Source of the DNA: Nannochloris sp. 'desiccata'
Taxonomy: Eukaryota > Chlorophyta > Trebouxiophyceae > Chlorellales > Chlorellaceae
Assembly: GCA_019044685.2 (NCBI GenBank)
Contig: JAGTXX020000012.1
Coordinates: forward strand, 1,116,001-1,180,000
DNA length: 64,000 nucleotides
Reading direction: 5' to 3'
Shown: positions 20,886 to 32,759 of the stretch, in pieces
How the letters are laid out: each line of letters begins with the position of its first letter
How positions within the stretch are numbered: the first letter of the stretch is position 1
Position numbers and translations under genes: made by a program
The notes under the pieces: model-generated
Databases searched by the model: none
The model's input: the letters and a program-made list of their open reading frames with translations, nothing else
What the model was told of the DNA's origin: nothing

Positions 20886-23800
20886 ATGAACTCCGCTGGC
20901 AAAGAGGGCAATGACCCTAATGTCGTGCCAAGCTCGGTAAGAATTAAATTAATTATCCGACACGAATGCAAGGTCTTGGCGTTTGCTAACTCTAACTTTT
21001 CCATGACCAACCACCTACAGGCATTGCGAAAAAGAGGAACTCCTGGGAGCTCCTCACCAGCTAAAAGGCTGGCCAAACGTAGACAGAGTATGCGAAATCG
21101 TAGAGTGAGCTTTGCTCCTGACCCAGAACTGACTATGGTGCATACTTTTGAGACGGTAAGCATTCTAGGGAAAATTGAGAAGATTTGTGATTTTTATCCC
21201 AGCAGAGCCAGTTGCGCGATATTAAAGCTCTCGTTAGGTGTTTAACACATATCAAGGAATAATCCGAGCTATCAACTAGACTCTATAACCTTCTTTACAG
21301 GATGATTATCACCCTGGAGCAATGTCTCCAGCCTTCCCACCTAAAATCAGCGAGGAAGAGCCTTCAGCAGCTCAAAAACCTCATAGCCCACAGGATATGG
21401 ATATCACCCAGCATTTGAAAGCTGTGCAAGAAGAGGAACCTGTGCAGCAAGAAGCAGATGCTGCCTGGAATGCCATGCTTGCCTCGGAGCCTGGTGATAT
21501 CACAGCTGCTGTTCCCAGCCTTGGTGCCCTTGCTGAGGCCGACGAACTTGAAGATCTCGTACGTACTGATGGTCCCGATATGCAACAGTTCGTTGCTGCT
21601 GATTATGACAACGTCACTGGTGCGGTGCCCAGACTTGGTGCGTTGTTGGAAGAAGACGAGGAGGACGAAGAAATCTTTTTAGGCCGTGCTGCTGCAGAAA
21701 CTGGAGTAGATATGGAAATGACTGTCGCTTTAGGTGCTGTATTGACAAAGAATGTCGATAACCAGGAGTATCCTTCCCCTATTTCCCAACAAGCAGCTGC
21801 CGACGGTAACAACACCGATAACATCACTACTGGTGGCTTACTTCGTTCCACCCCTAGTCCCACCAACGCCTCTGAGGTCCGTGAAGAAGGCCAAGCCAAC
21901 AAATGGGGATTTATTCCCGGTGATGATGATACCATGGAACTTGATCTGGAAGAACACGGTCGTATGATAATGGGTGATCGTACCTATGCTGGTATGTATG
22001 GAGATGGCTGTACTACTGGCGGTACAACTGCTCAGTTGCTTGGTGGTCGTGGCGGTGCTGGAGATACCCCTGATTCAGTCACTATTCACGGGGCTAATAA
22101 TACTAAAAATGGTAGAAACCCGAGTATCTCCTCTCCAGCTGCAAATGCTGAGAATGGCGCTCCTGGTCCTCGTACTATGATTGCTGATGCTGACGGTGGT
22201 GTGCCTGTAAACTGGACCATGCCTGCCTTTGTACCCCCGTACCTCGCTGCTGGTGATGAGAACAAAGCTGTAGATTCTGATCACCCTGCGCTTCACCAAA
22301 GCCCTGCTCTCACCAACAGTAGCTTAAATACAATGAGCACTCGTCGTATTAGTGTAGATGCTCGGCGGGCGAGTGTGACTTCCCGTCGAGCTTCTATGTT
22401 TACTGGTGGACAGGGTGATACTGGTGCCTTGCTGGCTGCCAGTATTGGTGCTCCTCCTGCTGGTGGTGGCGCAGGTGCTTCTCCTACGGGCAAATTATCT
22501 GATGTGACCGAAGATCTGTTGGCTGATGAAGATGAGGGCGAAGAAGTCGGCAATGGGGGCGGCATTAGTGTTGGAGGTTATGAGGGTGCTGGCGGTGCTG
22601 GAGATCTCTTGGCTGGTTTACAGCAACAAGTACGTATGCTCAGCAAAGGTTCCCCTGCTGCTTCAGGCTTCAGCCCTGCTTCTGCAGCATTTGGTGGTCC
22701 TAGTGCCAAGCCTACTGGCGCTGCCACCAAGACGCCCTTCTCAGTAGGTTATGCAGACAGCTCCTACAATCCTGCCACTGCTGGTCTTCTCCGCACTGGA
22801 GGTACTACTGGATTGCTGAACGACACTACCGGTGAAGCTGCTGATATTGGTGCTGGTATCCCAGTTGAAAATAATAACGAGCTCACCAGAGGTACTCACA
22901 ACACCCACGGAACAACTCGCTTACTCCGCATGGACGCAACTGCCTCTTCCGCTATTGCTGCTGGTGCCAAAGCGTTACTTAACAACAACAATAACGATGA
23001 TGATGATATCACTGCTCCATTGGTGTCTCCTACCATGCATGGACATCATAAAATGTCCCATTCTCCCCCAGCGTCTGCTTTAAGCGGTGGCTCAATGCCA
23101 CGGCACCAATATTACCAGCAACAGCAATACGGCCATGGTGGTTCTGTTCTTCGTAATGGTGGTGGTGCTGGTACTCCTCCTGGCATGCATAGCGTTCGCA
23201 GTAATCGCAGTGCCTCTAAGCTTGGCCGTACCCCCATTGGAAGTGTCATGAGAGGCCCAGGGGGCAGTATGATGATACCTTCTGCTGGAGGACCTGGTAC
23301 TCATGGCCCTTATGCCGCACCTCCCGGTTCCGCTATTGCAGCTCGTTATCCTGGATCTGCTGTCGCCCAAGGCCGTCTTAGCCAAGGTTTTACCCCCTCT
23401 TTGGCTCCCGCAATTACTTTCCAAGATTTTGCCAAAATTGTCGAGGTTCAATTTTTGGATAATTTGCGTCGTGGGTCTTCCATTAATTATGCTGACCTGG
23501 CGCCGAATCCTGTTCCTACTACGTTGGTTGAAGCATACAATTTGCTGTGCATTACTTCTCCCAATTTGGCTGAACTGGAGACCGCAGTACACACTCTGCG
23601 CTCTGAGGCGTCCCGCCTCCGCGCAAGTGCTTCCGAGTTGGAGATGATGTTGGGAGGTACCAACCCTCCCATCTTCCGTCACGTTCAGATTGCGTCTTTG
23701 GAACAGTTGGAGGCGTTCCGTTCCAACGTTGGATTGTTGAAGAGAGTGTGCCGTGCCAAGGCTGTGGTCTTGCTCAAGGATGTTCGTTGTCAAATGGAGG

Positions 23801-24987
23801 ATAGCAAGGCTGGTAGACTGGCTCGTGCTGCTGACGGTCTTCGCACTGATTTGGCATTCATCAACCAGCAGGCAAGTCACACCCGCGGTGTTGTTGCTGC
23901 TGCAGAAAAGTACGCTGAAGAGACGAGAGAGCGTTTGGCGATCGATGCTGAAGCCAGAGTTGTAGAAAGCGAGAGGAGAAAACGCGTTGCTGCTGCTCGT
24001 TCAGCTCTTGAAGAAGCTCGTACCGCAAATGCAGAAAGAGTGAGAAGGCTGGAAGAAGCTTCTGCTCGCGTTGTCGAGCTTCAGCGTGAGAGAGAAGCCT
24101 TGGCTGCTGACCATTCTGAAGTTCAAGTTGCTGCTGAAAATGCCCGTGCTGCTCTTTCAAGACTTACAGCTCTGGCTGTTGCTGCTGGAAAAGACCCTCG
24201 CAGTATTTTAACTCAAATCCGTGCTGTGGAGAGACTTGGTGCATGTTTAGGAATCAAAGTTGAGCAAACAAGCTTCCAGAATGGCTCAATGGTGGTCTCT
24301 CTTCGTGTTGGTCCTATTTTCAAGCTTGAATTGACCTCCACACCTGCCGGATTCCGCGGAACAGTGCACGTTGTTGCTGCTTCATCTATTCCTTCTCGTA
24401 GTAGCAATTCTTCTGGAAGGAGTTTCAACACGGTGCGTGGTCAGCCAACTGAAGCACAGCGTTCTTTGGCAGCAGCTGTCGCTGGATTTGGTCCTTCTGG
24501 TGGAGAAGCTTTCTTCGTGGACCCATCTGGTGCGCCTGCTGCAGTCCAAAGCACACTTGCCCGCCTCCAACGCTGTTCCGATCTTGTAGGAGAGCTGTGT
24601 TATGTGCGTGATTTGTATAGAAATATCTGTGAAGTCTCTGCTGCTCCTGGTGGCGCTGCTGGCCTTCGTCTTGTCTTTGTAGGGCGCCACGCTGATGTGC
24701 GCTTTGCGGTGACACTTACACCTGGTCCTGCGTATCCTCTTGGATCCCTGACCTGTGCTACTAAAATCTACTTTGATGGGGATGGTCAAGTAACTGCTGC
24801 TGATGTAACAGCTGCTGTGGCACGTGCGCCTGCTGGACCTGGTCGCATTCGTGCTGTGTGCGCTGAGCTGTCTGACATGGTGGTCAAATTGGCACCTAAA
24901 GCTGCAGGACAGACTGGTGCATTCTTGAGTGCGTTTGGAAATCCTTTGTTTGGTAGCAATATGGGAGCAGTGCAGCCAGTAGCTTGA
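20886..24987 (+). CDS. KNL1: Kinetochore scaffold KNL1/Spc105
   Basis: Three exons: 20886..20936, 21021..21155 and 21301..24987, 1290 residues. KNL1 links outer kinetochore to PP1 and to Bub1/Bub3 and the Mis12 complex. Residues 45-48 are RVSF in RRVSFAPD, the classic PP1-docking motif at the expected N-terminal position. Degenerate MELT-like motifs follow: MDIT (95-98), GDIT (127-130), DNVT (165-168), MEMT and TMELD. The middle 500 residues are low-complexity Gly/Ala/Ser/Asn. From about residue 770 comes the Spc7/KNL1 C-terminal region with ITFQDFAKIVEVQFLD, then coiled coil and a probable tandem RWD domain. A cluster of RRxS sites lies near residue 405. The two small 5' exons carry the PP1 site. 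Confidence 0.87.
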
Positions 24988-25351
24988 AAAAAATAAAAAA
25001 ATTGCAAGACCGACTTCTGACTATTTCTAATTTGACTTTTCGCTCTTTCATTTGAACAATTTTATCTGCTTGAAGTTTTTACGTTTCTCATCAACATGTT
25101 GCAATTTCCTTTTGTTTCGGCTGAGAGAACCATGTCCCAGTAGCAAATCTTTGTAAAAACTGTGAACATAGTTCCGGCGCCCTGGGAAGAACAACCAACT
25201 TTGACGAAACTCAAGTTGGTGATGCTAGCTTAGTCTCGAAATTGTTATAAACTTGGAAAATTAACCTTAGGTATTTTTCTCGCAGTCCTGGTAGGGCTTC
25301 TTTTAAGCTCTTGACATTTAGCTGGCTGCCCTTTACTAATCTTCAGCTAAG
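24988..25351. other. Intergenic region KNL1 / cysteine protease
   Basis: About 360 bases holding the KNL1 3' UTR, starting with an A-rich stretch, and the promoter of the next gene. No ORF, RNA gene or repeat is recognised. Confidence 0.5.
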
Positions 25352-26827
25352 ATGCTCCTCATTGGCAAGTTTGTACTGCTGGCAATTTTCGTCAACTCAT
25401 CATCCGCTATGATGCCACCATCTGCTACGGAATATTACGCAGAATCTTTGGTAAGTATTTCATATATTGTTTAAATCTTATTATGAATGTGAGTAAGATA
25501 CCGTATGTGATCTAACGATGATCTAACCTTGTGATCTCGAAAATTTTTTCCCTCATAGGTTGACGCCCATGCAGCTTTCTCCAAATGGATGAAAAATAAT
25601 GGCAAAACATACGCATCTGATATAGAAAAGTCATACCGTTTTCTAGTTTGGAGAAAGACGCTTAATGACGTTGTTAACTGGAACACCGACAGCCAGGTGG
25701 ATTTTAAATACTATAAAGGTATGACATGGTTTGCAGACTATACGCAAGAAGAGTTTCAAGCAAAGACCCTCTGTTCCTTCCCTTCCTTAAATGCCAGGGA
25801 CTCCTCATCAGAGAATTCAATACCTCTGGGGGCGTCAGGCGAAGGTGGCAACAGCACGGCAACAACAGCAACCCAAAGACCACCAACCTCTGTCGATTGG
25901 AGAGCAGCTGGAGTTGTTGGAAACATCAAAAATCAACAAAACTGCGGTTCATGTTGGGCGCATGGGCCTGTCTCTGCTGTGGAATCTGCCTTTGCGCTCG
26001 TCCCCCCTATCTCGGGGCCGCCTGACCTGTCTGAGCAAGAACTCATCGACTGCGCTCCTGGTAGTCGCAACGACAATGGCTGCGATGGAAACAACAAATT
26101 TAACGCGTACAATACTATTATCCGGCGGGGCGGCATCAGTCTTGAACAAGACTACTCTTTCGTCAGCGGGAACAGTGGAATTGATGGAGAGTGTCTGTCA
26201 ACAGCCCGGGAATTAGGCCGCCCCTACGTAAGCATCGATGGATTTGTTTACGATGAATCTGTTGATGAAGAAGTTATCCTGGCATGGGCTGCATTCCATC
26301 CAGTGACTGTGGCTGTTGACGCAACAGATTGGCGTTTATATAGAGGTGGAATATTTGACGGGCCCTGTGGGAGTAATATAAGCGACGTTAACCATGCTGT
26401 CGCTATTGTAGGCTACGGAGAAGAGGCTGGCGTTCCGTATTGGTTAGTCAGGAATAGTTGGGGTAAGACTTGGGGAGAAGAGGGGTATATGAGGCTGAGG
26501 AGAGGGGTAGGACGATGTGCTGTTGGCAGCCAGCTTTCGTTTCCACTTTATTGCGGCTGGAATGCTATTTGCAGACAGGATTCTGAGCAACGAGATGGAA
26601 CTGACCCCAATAGTAGATCCATCACTACAGATGGAACGCCTATCAGAGCAATCTTCCCTCCTAGATCCCACGGCACCCCTCTACCTATTGGCAGCCGCGG
26701 GAATATTCAAGAAGAGAAATCTGAAGGCTCTCCTGGCACAGTTGTGCTGGTAGAGTATGGCGAGTTTGAGAATGGCATTATCGCAGCATTTGATGCAGAG
26801 TATGGAGCGTATATGCCGGAGCAGTAA
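25352..26827 (+). CDS. Papain-family (C1A) cysteine protease with signal peptide and C-terminal extension
   Basis: Two exons, 25352..25450 and 25559..26827, 455 residues. Residues 1-20 (LLIGKFVLLAIFVNSSSA) are a signal peptide, so the enzyme enters the secretory pathway, probably the lysosome/vacuole. An I29-type inhibitory propeptide follows (FSKWMKNNGKTYAS). The mature domain has the oxyanion Gln and catalytic Cys in QNCGSCWAHG near residue 160, the His in VNHAVAIVGYG and the Asn in LVRNSWGKTWGEEGY, so the triad is complete. The usual GSCWAFS is GSCWAHG here. About 95 residues follow the protease domain with no granulin or membrane segment; this tail is unrecognised. Confidence 0.92.
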
Positions 26828-27069
26828 GCAACAATGTCTTTTGAAATATAATGTAATGACCGTCATTACAGCGTCGGACGCTGTCCATCACGGGCCTTTT
26901 TTTTTTATGACAGGTGCCACACCTCCTGCAGAAAACTAGTCTATATTAGTTATTCACTGCAATTGTTGAGATTAAGATTTAAGCTTGATACCTAGAATGT
27001 TCTAGAATGCTGCATTTCTAAAGCCTTTTTTTGAAAATCGCATGTGTGATCTACTAAAACATTTCCACA

Positions 27070-28437
27070 ATGGACAACGATTTGGATGAAGAGACGCAGC
27101 TAGCGCTTGCCCTAAGTATTTCAGAGGCAGAGACAGCTGGGAAACCATCCATTTCCCCTCTTAGTAATCCCAATCACCTCCCAAGGGGACAACGAAAATC
27201 TGACGCCGAGGTAGCTAGAGAACTGCAGCAGAAATTTGATCAAGAAGCAGCGTCTCTGCCTACAGACACTGGACCACCACACACCAATAATAACAAGACA
27301 TACATAGATCAAGGGATCTGTGCTGGATGTCACCAGCCTCTCGTTTATCCTCAAAAGCCGAAACCCTCCACCGGCGGCGGTGGTATTCTCAGCAGCCTTG
27401 CAGCGAGCCTTGCAGGCCCTAGGCAAACCCGTTACATCACTGCTCTAGGTAAAAATTGGCATCCAAAATGTCTCAAATGCTCTATTTGCCACCAAACCTT
27501 GTCTGCGCAGTTCACAGTCAGCGAAACAGGAGAGCCAATGCACCCTGCATGTCATCAGAATAGTTTCCACCCCCGTTGTACTGTCTGTTCTAACTTTCTT
27601 CCTCAAGAATCTGGGTCGAATCGAATTGTATGGCAAGTATCCCCCTTCTGGGGTGATAAAACCTGCCCATCACATACTACTGATGGTACCAAACGATGTA
27701 CCTCTTGTCTAAGACTGCAGCCACATAGCGAGCAGTGGGCAGATTTGGATGATGGCCGTGTGTTATGCCTGCTTTGCTTAGGGACAGTGATACCCAACAC
27801 TACCGCTGCTCAGCCACTGTATGATTCCATCTTGGATTTTTACCTACGCCAAGGTATGCAATTACCTGTGAAGCCGCCGCTGTCTATAGTCAACAACTCC
27901 GCTTTAAACACTGCGACCGATCAGCAAGGCGCAAACAGAACAGATGGTCCCATTTTTCACACCCGTGGGCTGTGTTTAACTGAATATTCCCAAACTATAC
28001 GTACTTCAGTATGGCTCGGTATTACTTCTGAAGTCAAAGGGCCTAAAAAGTGTACCGTGACGGCTATATTGGTACTATCAGGATTACCGAGGCTATTGAC
28101 GGGGTGTATTTTAGCACACGAGTTGATGCATGCGTGGCTAAGATTGAGTGGGTTTGAAGACTTGCCGTTGGAAGTAGAAGAAGGTCTGTGTCAGTTGATG
28201 GCGTTGTTGTGGTTGGAAGCACAGCCTGAATCTCAAGGCAGCAGAAGCAGTAGTGGCGGTAGTGGCAGCAGTAATAGAACCTATGATGAAAAGCTGGCTT
28301 CGTTTCTAGGCAATCAAATCCGCACAGATACCTCTATAGTCTACGGAGATGGTCTCCGAGCAGCGTTGGACGCATTTCAAAGGCATGGATTGGCAACTGT
28401 GCTGGCGCATGTACGTCACGCAAAGAGCATGCCTTGA
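27070..28437 (+). CDS. DA1: DA1-type ubiquitin-binding LIM peptidase
   Basis: Single exon, 455 residues. DA1 is a ubiquitin-activated peptidase that limits organ or cell growth in plants by cleaving growth regulators. Residues 4-20 are a ubiquitin-interacting motif (DEETQLALALSISEAE), with a second weaker one near 40 (SDAEVARELQQ). A LIM domain follows from about residue 83 (CAGCHQPL, then WHPKCLKCSICHQTL and HPACH), plus LIM-like cysteines. The C-terminal peptidase has HELMHAWLRL near residue 350, the gluzincin HExxH-like site in its DA1 form, and VEEGLCQL with the downstream Glu. A Gly/Ser insertion occurs near residue 395. The full plant-like domain order is the strongest single hint of a green-lineage host. 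Confidence 0.92.
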   Translation: MDNDLDEETQLALALSISEAETAGKPSISPLSNPNHLPRGQRKSDAEVARELQQKFDQEAASLPTDTGPPHTNNNKTYIDQGICAGCHQPLVYPQKPKPSTGGGGILSSLAASLAGPRQTRYITALGKNWHPKCLKCSICHQTLSAQFTVSETGEPMHPACHQNSFHPRCTVCSNFLPQESGSNRIVWQVSPFWGDKTCPSHTTDGTKRCTSCLRLQPHSEQWADLDDGRVLCLLCLGTVIPNTTAAQPLYDSILDFYLRQGMQLPVKPPLSIVNNSALNTATDQQGANRTDGPIFHTRGLCLTEYSQTIRTSVWLGITSEVKGPKKCTVTAILVLSGLPRLLTGCILAHELMHAWLRLSGFEDLPLEVEEGLCQLMALLWLEAQPESQGSRSSSGGSGSSNRTYDEKLASFLGNQIRTDTSIVYGDGLRAALDAFQRHGLATVLAHVRHAKSMP

Positions 28438-28624
28438 TGAATTAATTATATATATATTTTTAGTCTCCAACGACAAATTCTCTAGCTCGCCGGTGCAAGG
28501 AGTCTAGAAAATATAATACACGAATTACAGTTATTATGGTGATGTTTTTTACACTCCTCGTAAGCGCTAATTTCATTTCATGTGTATCTATTTAATATCT
28601 TAAACATATATAAAATCAAAGAAT

Positions 28625-29785
28625 CTATGCAATCTTCGCCCAGATAACAAGGCCAATAGCTCCAGCCAGCAATGCAATCACTCCCCACATGATAACTTTA
28701 TTTTGAATTATTCTTCTTGACATCACCGCCAGAATTTCTCGAGCTTTGCCTATATTTGCATCTACAGTGCCGAGGGTATCACGAGAGTGGAGAATAGACT
28801 CTCGTTGACGTTGGAGATCAGATAAAACAGAGATTCCAAGTTCCTGCATACCAGATAATTAGGTTGGGTTATTATTTTCTTAACTTTTTTTTCTTCAAAA
28901 TCGCCACCACCGCCCCATTTTTTTCAGGATCGAATCAGATTCAGTTATTGATGCATCTGTCTGCTGTAGCTGTTCACGAGATCGATCGATAGCTTGTCGC
29001 TGTCGTTGAAGATCTTCTAGAATAGCAGCACCAGTGGCCTGCCCGAAGAAGAGTAACGGAGGACGAATAAAATAGAGCTAAACCCTGAATCTTAGAAAAA
29101 GTTGCGGGTTTTTTTCGTCATGAAAAAATGTAGCTCACCTCTGTTTCTAATAGTTGTTGTCTTCCTTTTTGAATCCTGTCTGAAGTTTTCCCCAGCCTTT
29201 CAGTTGCAGATAATAGCCGTTCTCTCTGTCCAGCAGATGTCTGGTAGTAATCATCAGCAAGGCCAAGCTCTGCCCGAGCTAGACCACTGCTACCACCGGC
29301 AACACCCGAGGCAGCTTTTTTAACATCCTCTTTGAGTTTCTTCAAATCTGCTCTGTATTCCTTGATTTTTTGTAGATATGGTCGTGATTGTTCGGTAGAG
29401 AAACTGCGGGCTTCCATATCTAGTCGTTGCAACTGAGAGGAAAAGAGACAGACAATGGCGGTGAACAAAAGTCAAAGGAACGAGGTAAAATAAAACAGTG
29501 ATAACCACATGCTGAATCAGCAACCTTCGCTACGAACTTACAATCTGCTCTGCGTCTCTAACCTCTTTGTCTAGCTGTTTAGCCTTTGCCTGCCTTTGCT
29601 CTGTGAACAAAAAATAAATTTGGTTATGAATTTCAACATTGCTGGAGTTTTGAAAAGAGCGCGCAAGCACCTCAGGTACCTAATGGCATAGCAGATAATC
29701 CTGCTAAGGAATTTGACACAGAGGTCGCAGCTGAGCAATATGAGGCTTCATACGACTCAAAAAGGGTGCCTTGATTCTGAGCCAT
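28625..29785 (-). CDS. VTI1: VTI1-type Qb-SNARE
   Basis: Vesicle SNARE for trafficking between Golgi, endosome and vacuole. Four constitutive exons on the minus strand: 29785..29680, 29600..29542, 29432..29139 and 28843..28625, 225 residues, the usual length. The N-terminal Habc domain starts LFESYEASY; the SNARE motif reads LETE|ELGISVLSDLQRQRE...VDANIGKAREIL, and a single membrane anchor (WGVIALLAGAIGLVIWA) ends the protein. Joining exon 3 directly to the last exon keeps phase 0 and gives the conserved ETEELG block. A second SNARE-motif exon (29038..28895) lies inside the third intron; see separate entry. It is divergent from MED20. Confidence 0.92.
28895..29038 (-). other. Duplicated SNARE-motif exon in VTI1 intron 3
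   Basis: Preceded by a pyrimidine-rich stretch and acceptor GGGCAG, this frame encodes a second complete SNARE motif (GAAILEDLQRQRQ, then LQQTDASITESDSIL). It is clearly paralogous to the last exon (GISVLSDLQRQRE). It enters in the same phase 0 from exon 3. Its possible donors leave phase 2, while the last exon needs phase 0. Inclusion therefore gives either read-through to the TGA at 28897..28895 after a few residues (GRWWRF) or a frameshift. An isoform using it would have a SNARE helix but no membrane anchor. Confidence 0.7.
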
Positions 29786-30102
29786 GTTTGCAATTCCTAT
29801 AGGGTATATGAGCCAAAATGGCAGTAAATGTAGGATCTAATTAAATAAAAGTGTGCATGACTAGATGATAGGGTGCGTATGTCGAGTCGAAACACGTCGT
29901 CTCTTGCCAAGGTCGAAAGGATTTTCTCTCTTAAACTTTTGACCCTTGATAAAGCAGAAATTTGGACAATCCAGGCCGTACATTGTATTGATTCTAAAGA
30001 TTCCAAATACTGATCAAGCACATGCTCAGCGCAAATCGAATTTAAAGCTTGATCAATCAACTTTTTCTGAAAATTCCCTAACGAAATTGATCACATTGAA
30101 TT
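29786..30102. promoter_or_regulatory. Divergent promoter region VTI1 / MED20
   Basis: 317 bases between divergent starts. No specific element or RNA gene is recognised. Confidence 0.45.
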
Positions 30103-30968
30103 ATGGGAATTCACAGGTAATTCCGCGATGTTTCCGCCTTCCCTCAGGCTCATGGTCTTCGCAAGCATCATCATAATAATAATGAACACTCCATTTCTGC
30201 TCACAGGGTCTCATTCTGGTCTGTTGACAATGGTGCTGCTTCAACGTCTGCTTTTGCCGCTCTTGAAGACGCAGCAGCTGCAGCAGGTGGAAACGTCTCA
30301 GAGCCCTGGTCAGTGCAAGTATCTGTCCAACGGTCTGGTGCAAGCAATGATCCAAGTGATATCTTAGAAAGGCGCACAGGAGATGCGACAAAAGACCTCC
30401 ACGTAGTTAGCTTCAGAGACGACCCTTCCAAACTCATTCTAGTGCATAGGTAAGTAAGGTTACGTCTCCAAGATTATATATATTTTATTGTTGCATTTAC
30501 CCACATATGATGCAACTATCTTATGCATACACAACTCAACCTTCCCTTTCTCTTACTGCATACTGCAGGCACGGTAGGACTGTGCTTATGGCAGAAACCG
30601 GGGCCAAGTCGCTTCTCGACAATTACCTTAAATATAAAACACGAGCTACCCTCCACTTAGATGGCCTACTATACACTAATTGTGGTGGGGGATATAGAAT
30701 AGCATTATTAAGAGCTACACAGCGTCCTAGCAACCGTTTTATAGGCATCGTAGTAGATATAGAGGCGATAGGCCTAGCTACAGTGGAAGCTGCCGACGGG
30801 ATTTTAACAGAAATGACACAATTATTTCGCGAGGCTGCTCAATCGAATACTCCAAAGGCCAAATTGCAAGAGGTAGATAAAGAGATTAATTTTGATGAAT
30901 ATGGGGTAGCTGAGGATGCGTGGAAGGAGCAGTGGGCCTTGCAGTTGGTGCAGGTTTTTGGCGGTTGA
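30103..30968 (+). CDS. MED20: Mediator complex subunit 20
   Basis: Three exons: 30103..30116 (14 nt), 30207..30449 and 30569..30968, 218 residues, close to plant MED20. MED20 is a head-module subunit of Mediator, in the nucleus. The order of segments fits the family: MGIHRVSFWSVDN at the start, EPWSVQVSVQR, LILVHRHGRTVLMAETGAKS, then LLDNYLKYKTRATLHLDG, the beta-rich core with FIGIVVDIE and a final FDEYGVAEDAW. The first exon is only 14 nt and ends inside an Arg codon. The assignment rests on collinear resemblance to plant MED20 from memory rather than on a single diagnostic motif. Confidence 0.75.
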
Positions 30969-31116
30969 AAGAGTACAAAAAGTGCAGGCTAAATAACGAA
31001 CCATTACTGGTGCTATTCTTTTGTTGGACAAAATAATATATTTTGTATTTAATAATGTTACAATTACGAATCGTAGCTATGATTTAGAGGAATAAATATA
31101 ACTCCAATTCTTTCAA

Positions 31117-32759
31117 ATGATCAATTCAAGTTTCGGGAACCTCCCGTGGCATACTTACAAACCAACACTGTTTCCAGGTACTGATTATGCATCAGCATGT
31201 GAATTTAAATTTATAGTGCTAAACGCGCTTGAAATTTCTCGAACCTGGTATTTGGTTTATTTATTTTCACTGCCACCGTCGCTCATTTAATTTCATCACT
31301 GACTACAGGCGTTGTTGCAGACTGGCCTGCGTTAAAATTATGGAGTGGACCGTCTGGCATTATACGCTTAACAGAACTTGCAGGCGACATCCCTGTAGAA
31401 ATAATGGTTTCCCCAGCTTCAGCAAAGAGTTTCCGTGGCGACATGGAAAACCTCGTCTTGCTCCAAGAAAAGTTTTCAGCCTTTCTAAATGGCACTTTAA
31501 CTTCTTTTATAAAAGAAGAAAATTCTTCTTTTCTTGATGAGAAGAGAGATGTCGACCCAGCAGCTGCAATGCGATTCTATTTGGCACAGTGTCCAATATA
31601 CTCTATGGATTCTTTCTCTACCGAGCTTCTCCCTGGCCCGCTTTCTTCCTTACAACAAGATTTTAGCATCCCTTTCCCTCTAGTGAAGGGTAAAACAATA
31701 AATGCTCCGGAACTTCACCTCTCGCAAATCAATTTCTGGGCTAATATTCAATCTCCCGTAATATCTTCCCTTCATTATGACCTCTATAATAATTTACTCT
31801 GTGTGGTGACGGGACAGAAAACTGTACGACTACTGCCACCCTCAGCAACGACATACCTACACAAGGTAGCTCCAGTATATGCTGAATCTACAAATCATGC
31901 GGATGATGACCTATTCAATCCAATAAGAAAAGATGAAGTTGAGACTAAAACCAACGGCCAGTTGTTCGAATTTATTCTGAATCCTGGCGATGCTCTTTTC
32001 CTTCCTGAAGGGTGGTGGCATCAGATCTCAAGCACTGCTGGTACCATGGCAGTTAACTTCTGGTGGGGTCCTTCCAATATCCCCTGTCCCAATAACCAAA
32101 ATGAAGAAGAAGATTTAAAAATCATGTCTAGCTATTTTGGGCGTCGACAGGAACAACTACAGCTCGGATTAAAAAAAGATGATTTGCTTGTAACATCCTG
32201 TCGAGGAGCGTATGAGCGTCACCCCGTTAACTTTTACTACCATGGCAACATTGACTTGCAAACGCCCTTGAATCAAGACGAACGACAATATATATCGCAA
32301 TTAAAGCAATTTATCGAGGGTGAAGGCACCACCACAAAAGAGGCTATTGAAATAAAAATGCTGGCATTATTACAGTATGGAGCCTTGCCGTTTATGAGAA
32401 TTTTGATACATTTGAAGAAAGAGCATCCAGGGATGGTTGCCGTGTTGTTAATGGAGGTGGACTCACCCAAAATGTGGGAGGCCTTGACAACGGGGCTGGA
32501 GCAAGGTGTTACGGAAGACTACTTCGATCGTGATGGAGATACGCATGGCAGCTTTAGAAATTGGGTTTACAAGGCAGGTGGAATAGAAAAGACGTTGTCT
32601 AGCTTTTATGAGGATCTATATTCGGATGTAGGCTGTGATAGAAAAATTATTACGGGTAGAATGTTGAAATTGAAAGAAGAATTTGCAAAGGAAGCTTATG
32701 AAATACCAGTTTCACCTGCTTTGCTTGGACAGCCAGATCCACTGCCAGTTTCACAGTAG
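31117..32759 (+). CDS. JmjC/cupin_8 domain dioxygenase-like protein
   Basis: Two exons, 31117..31177 and 31309..32759, 503 residues; the join gives TLFPGVVADWPALKLW, the standard opening of cupin_8 JmjC proteins. The Fe(II)/2-oxoglutarate site is visible: HYD (about 176-178) as the HxD, and the distal His in EGWWHQISS (about 257), with GDALFLPEGWWHQ as the usual strand. FWWG follows, and the C-terminal 230 residues are helical. Relatives (HSPBAP1, JMJD4/5/7 types) hydroxylate protein side chains, so a protein hydroxylase is more likely than a histone demethylase. The start codon is the only ATG that keeps frame with exon 2. No targeting signal is evident. Confidence 0.85.

Noticed and set aside
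23092..23880. 262-codon minus-strand ORF
   Set aside because: It lies antisense to KNL1, is rich in Gln/Ser/Arg as expected from mirrored codons, and has no family blocks.
28843..28895. Inclusion of both SNARE exons in one VTI1 protein
   Set aside because: The inner exon leaves in phase 2 and the last exon is entered in phase 0, so no in-frame protein with both motifs can be made from the visible splice sites.
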